A DNA stretch of 15,161 bases from Opitutaceae bacterium (GTDB lineage: Bacteria; Verrucomicrobiota; Verrucomicrobiia; Opitutales; Opitutaceae): positions 1-15,161 of the forward strand of contig JAIRTK010000281.1 in the NCBI GenBank assembly GCA_031254955.1, in the 5' to 3' direction. Below the pieces are notes generated by a model that was not told where the DNA came from, did not search any database, and worked only from the letters and a program-made list of their open reading frames with translations. Of this stretch, positions 14,614 to 15,161 are shown one piece after another. The first letter of the stretch is position 1; every line of letters starts with the position of its first letter. Made by a program: the position numbers and the translations under genes.

Positions 14614-14713
14614 GGCTGGGTTCCGTGACAAGATGCGGAAACGGCGGCAATCCTCTATGTTTTTTGCGAAAGCCTTAACGGAAAAACACGCCGTAAACAT
14701 CTTTGCGCTGATC
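14614..14713. promoter_or_regulatory. Divergent promoter region between the GH105-DUF2264 and GH43 genes
   Basis: One hundred bases separate the two divergent starts, so both promoters should lie here. An inverted repeat, GTTTTTT (14659-14665) and AAAAAC (14682-14687), is centred near the middle and could be an operator or simply an A/T-rich promoter core. On the minus strand CATAGAGGATT occurs at 14659-14649, 36 bp before the GH105 start; the same 11-mer lies 42 bp before the autotransporter start. I cannot assign definite -35 and -10 boxes. Neither start has a clear Shine-Dalgarno sequence. Confidence 0.5.
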
Positions 14714-15161
14714 ATGACATCACCGCATCGAGCGCTTTTCCTGATAATCGTCGCGCCCGTCCTGGCGTTCGTCTCGGGTGCGCGAGCCGCCGCCGCGAAT
14801 ACCTTCACCAACCCCATCGCCATCGGAGCCGACCCCTGGCTCGTCCGGCACGACGGCGCCTACTATTGTTGCCAGTCAGAAAACGACCTCGGCGTCGCCA
14901 TCTGCAAATCCACCTCGCCCGCCTCGCTCGGCGAGCGCCGCGTCGTCTGGCGCGCGCCCGCGAAAGGCCCGCACTCGAAACAAATCTGGGCACCCGAACT
15001 CCACTTCCTCGATGGCCGCTGGTATGTCTATGTCGCCGCCTCCAACGGCGACAACGCCACCCACCGCATGATCGTGCTCGAATCCGCCACCAACGACCCC
15101 CTCGGCGCCTACGTCTTCAAGGCCGAACTCTACACCGGCGACAACATCGCCGACAAAACCA
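14714..15161 (+). CDS. GH43-family glycosidase, exported, C-terminus cut by window edge
   Basis: Inverting five-bladed beta-propeller glycoside hydrolase; family members are mostly arabinofuranosidases, xylosidases, arabinanases or galactosidases acting on side chains of plant polysaccharides. Only the first 149 codons are present. A signal peptide covers about residues 7-28. The first blade has NPIAIGADPWLVRHDGAYY, where D40 is the predicted catalytic base. The second has IWAPELHFLDGRWYVYVAAS, where E95 sits at the position of the usual Asp that tunes the acid's pKa; WAPEL variants are common in GH43. The catalytic acid Glu should lie beyond the window. The start at 14714 has no in-frame upstream ATG and precedes the signal peptide directly. 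It diverges from the GH105 gene with a 100-bp shared promoter region, so the two may answer to one regulator. Subfamily and substrate cannot be assigned from this fragment. Confidence 0.93.
   Translation, partial: MTSPHRALFLIIVAPVLAFVSGARAAAANTFTNPIAIGADPWLVRHDGAYYCCQSENDLGVAICKSTSPASLGERRVVWRAPAKGPHSKQIWAPELHFLDGRWYVYVAASNGDNATHRMIVLESATNDPLGAYVFKAELYTGDNIADKT

Noticed and set aside
13174..14628. Plus-strand open frame of 484 codons antisense to GH105-DUF2264
   Set aside because: No recognisable domain; the minus-strand gene is well supported by two families.
14614..14823. 70-codon N-terminal extension of the GH105-DUF2264 gene
   Set aside because: It would place residues before a typical signal peptide and overlap the divergent GH43 gene; the Met at 14613 is the better start.

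Overview
The window is GC-rich and holds six protein-coding genes, all of the kind used by Gram-negative bacteria that degrade complex polysaccharides. The combination is an outer-membrane TonB-dependent receptor with an N-terminal carboxypeptidase-regulatory-like domain, a very large autotransporter with PATR-like strand repeats, an iduronate-2-sulfatase-like sulfatase and exported glycoside hydrolases, with little Shine-Dalgarno signal. This most resembles Verrucomicrobiota, probably Opitutaceae. That is an inference from gene style; no rRNA or tRNA is present to settle it.

Layout. Five genes lie on the minus strand and are read from right to left. First is a two-domain exported enzyme, GH105 (unsaturated uronyl hydrolase) fused to DUF2264 (14613->12289). 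Then come a 2042-residue autotransporter (12195->6067), a 1027-residue TonB-dependent receptor (5650->2567), a secreted aldose 1-epimerase (2378->1209) and a sulfatase that runs off the left edge (1179->1). A GH43 glycosidase starts on the plus strand at 14714 and runs off the right edge. It is divergent from the GH105 gene across 100 bp. The gaps on the minus strand are 93, 416, 188 and 29 bp, so only galM and the sulfatase look tightly coupled.

Function. Read together, this is a polysaccharide-utilisation cluster for a plant- or algal-type glycan that probably carries uronic acid, sulfate and arabinose or xylose. The sulfatase would remove sulfate esters, GH105 would remove the unsaturated uronic acid left by a lyase, DUF2264 may remove another uronic acid, GH43 would trim neutral side chains, GalM would equilibrate sugar anomers, and the TonB-dependent receptor would import oligosaccharides. 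No SusD-like partner, lyase or regulator is visible. The autotransporter inside the cluster suggests a surface adhesion or display role.

Most unusual points: an array of seven 16-17 bp repeats directly after the autotransporter stop codon, which looks like an expansion of the gene's own last codons plus stop; a passenger built of three long (~430-residue) degenerate modules; the GH105-DUF2264 fusion; and a 12-bp-stem hairpin in the autotransporter leader, containing an 11-mer also found upstream of the GH105 gene.
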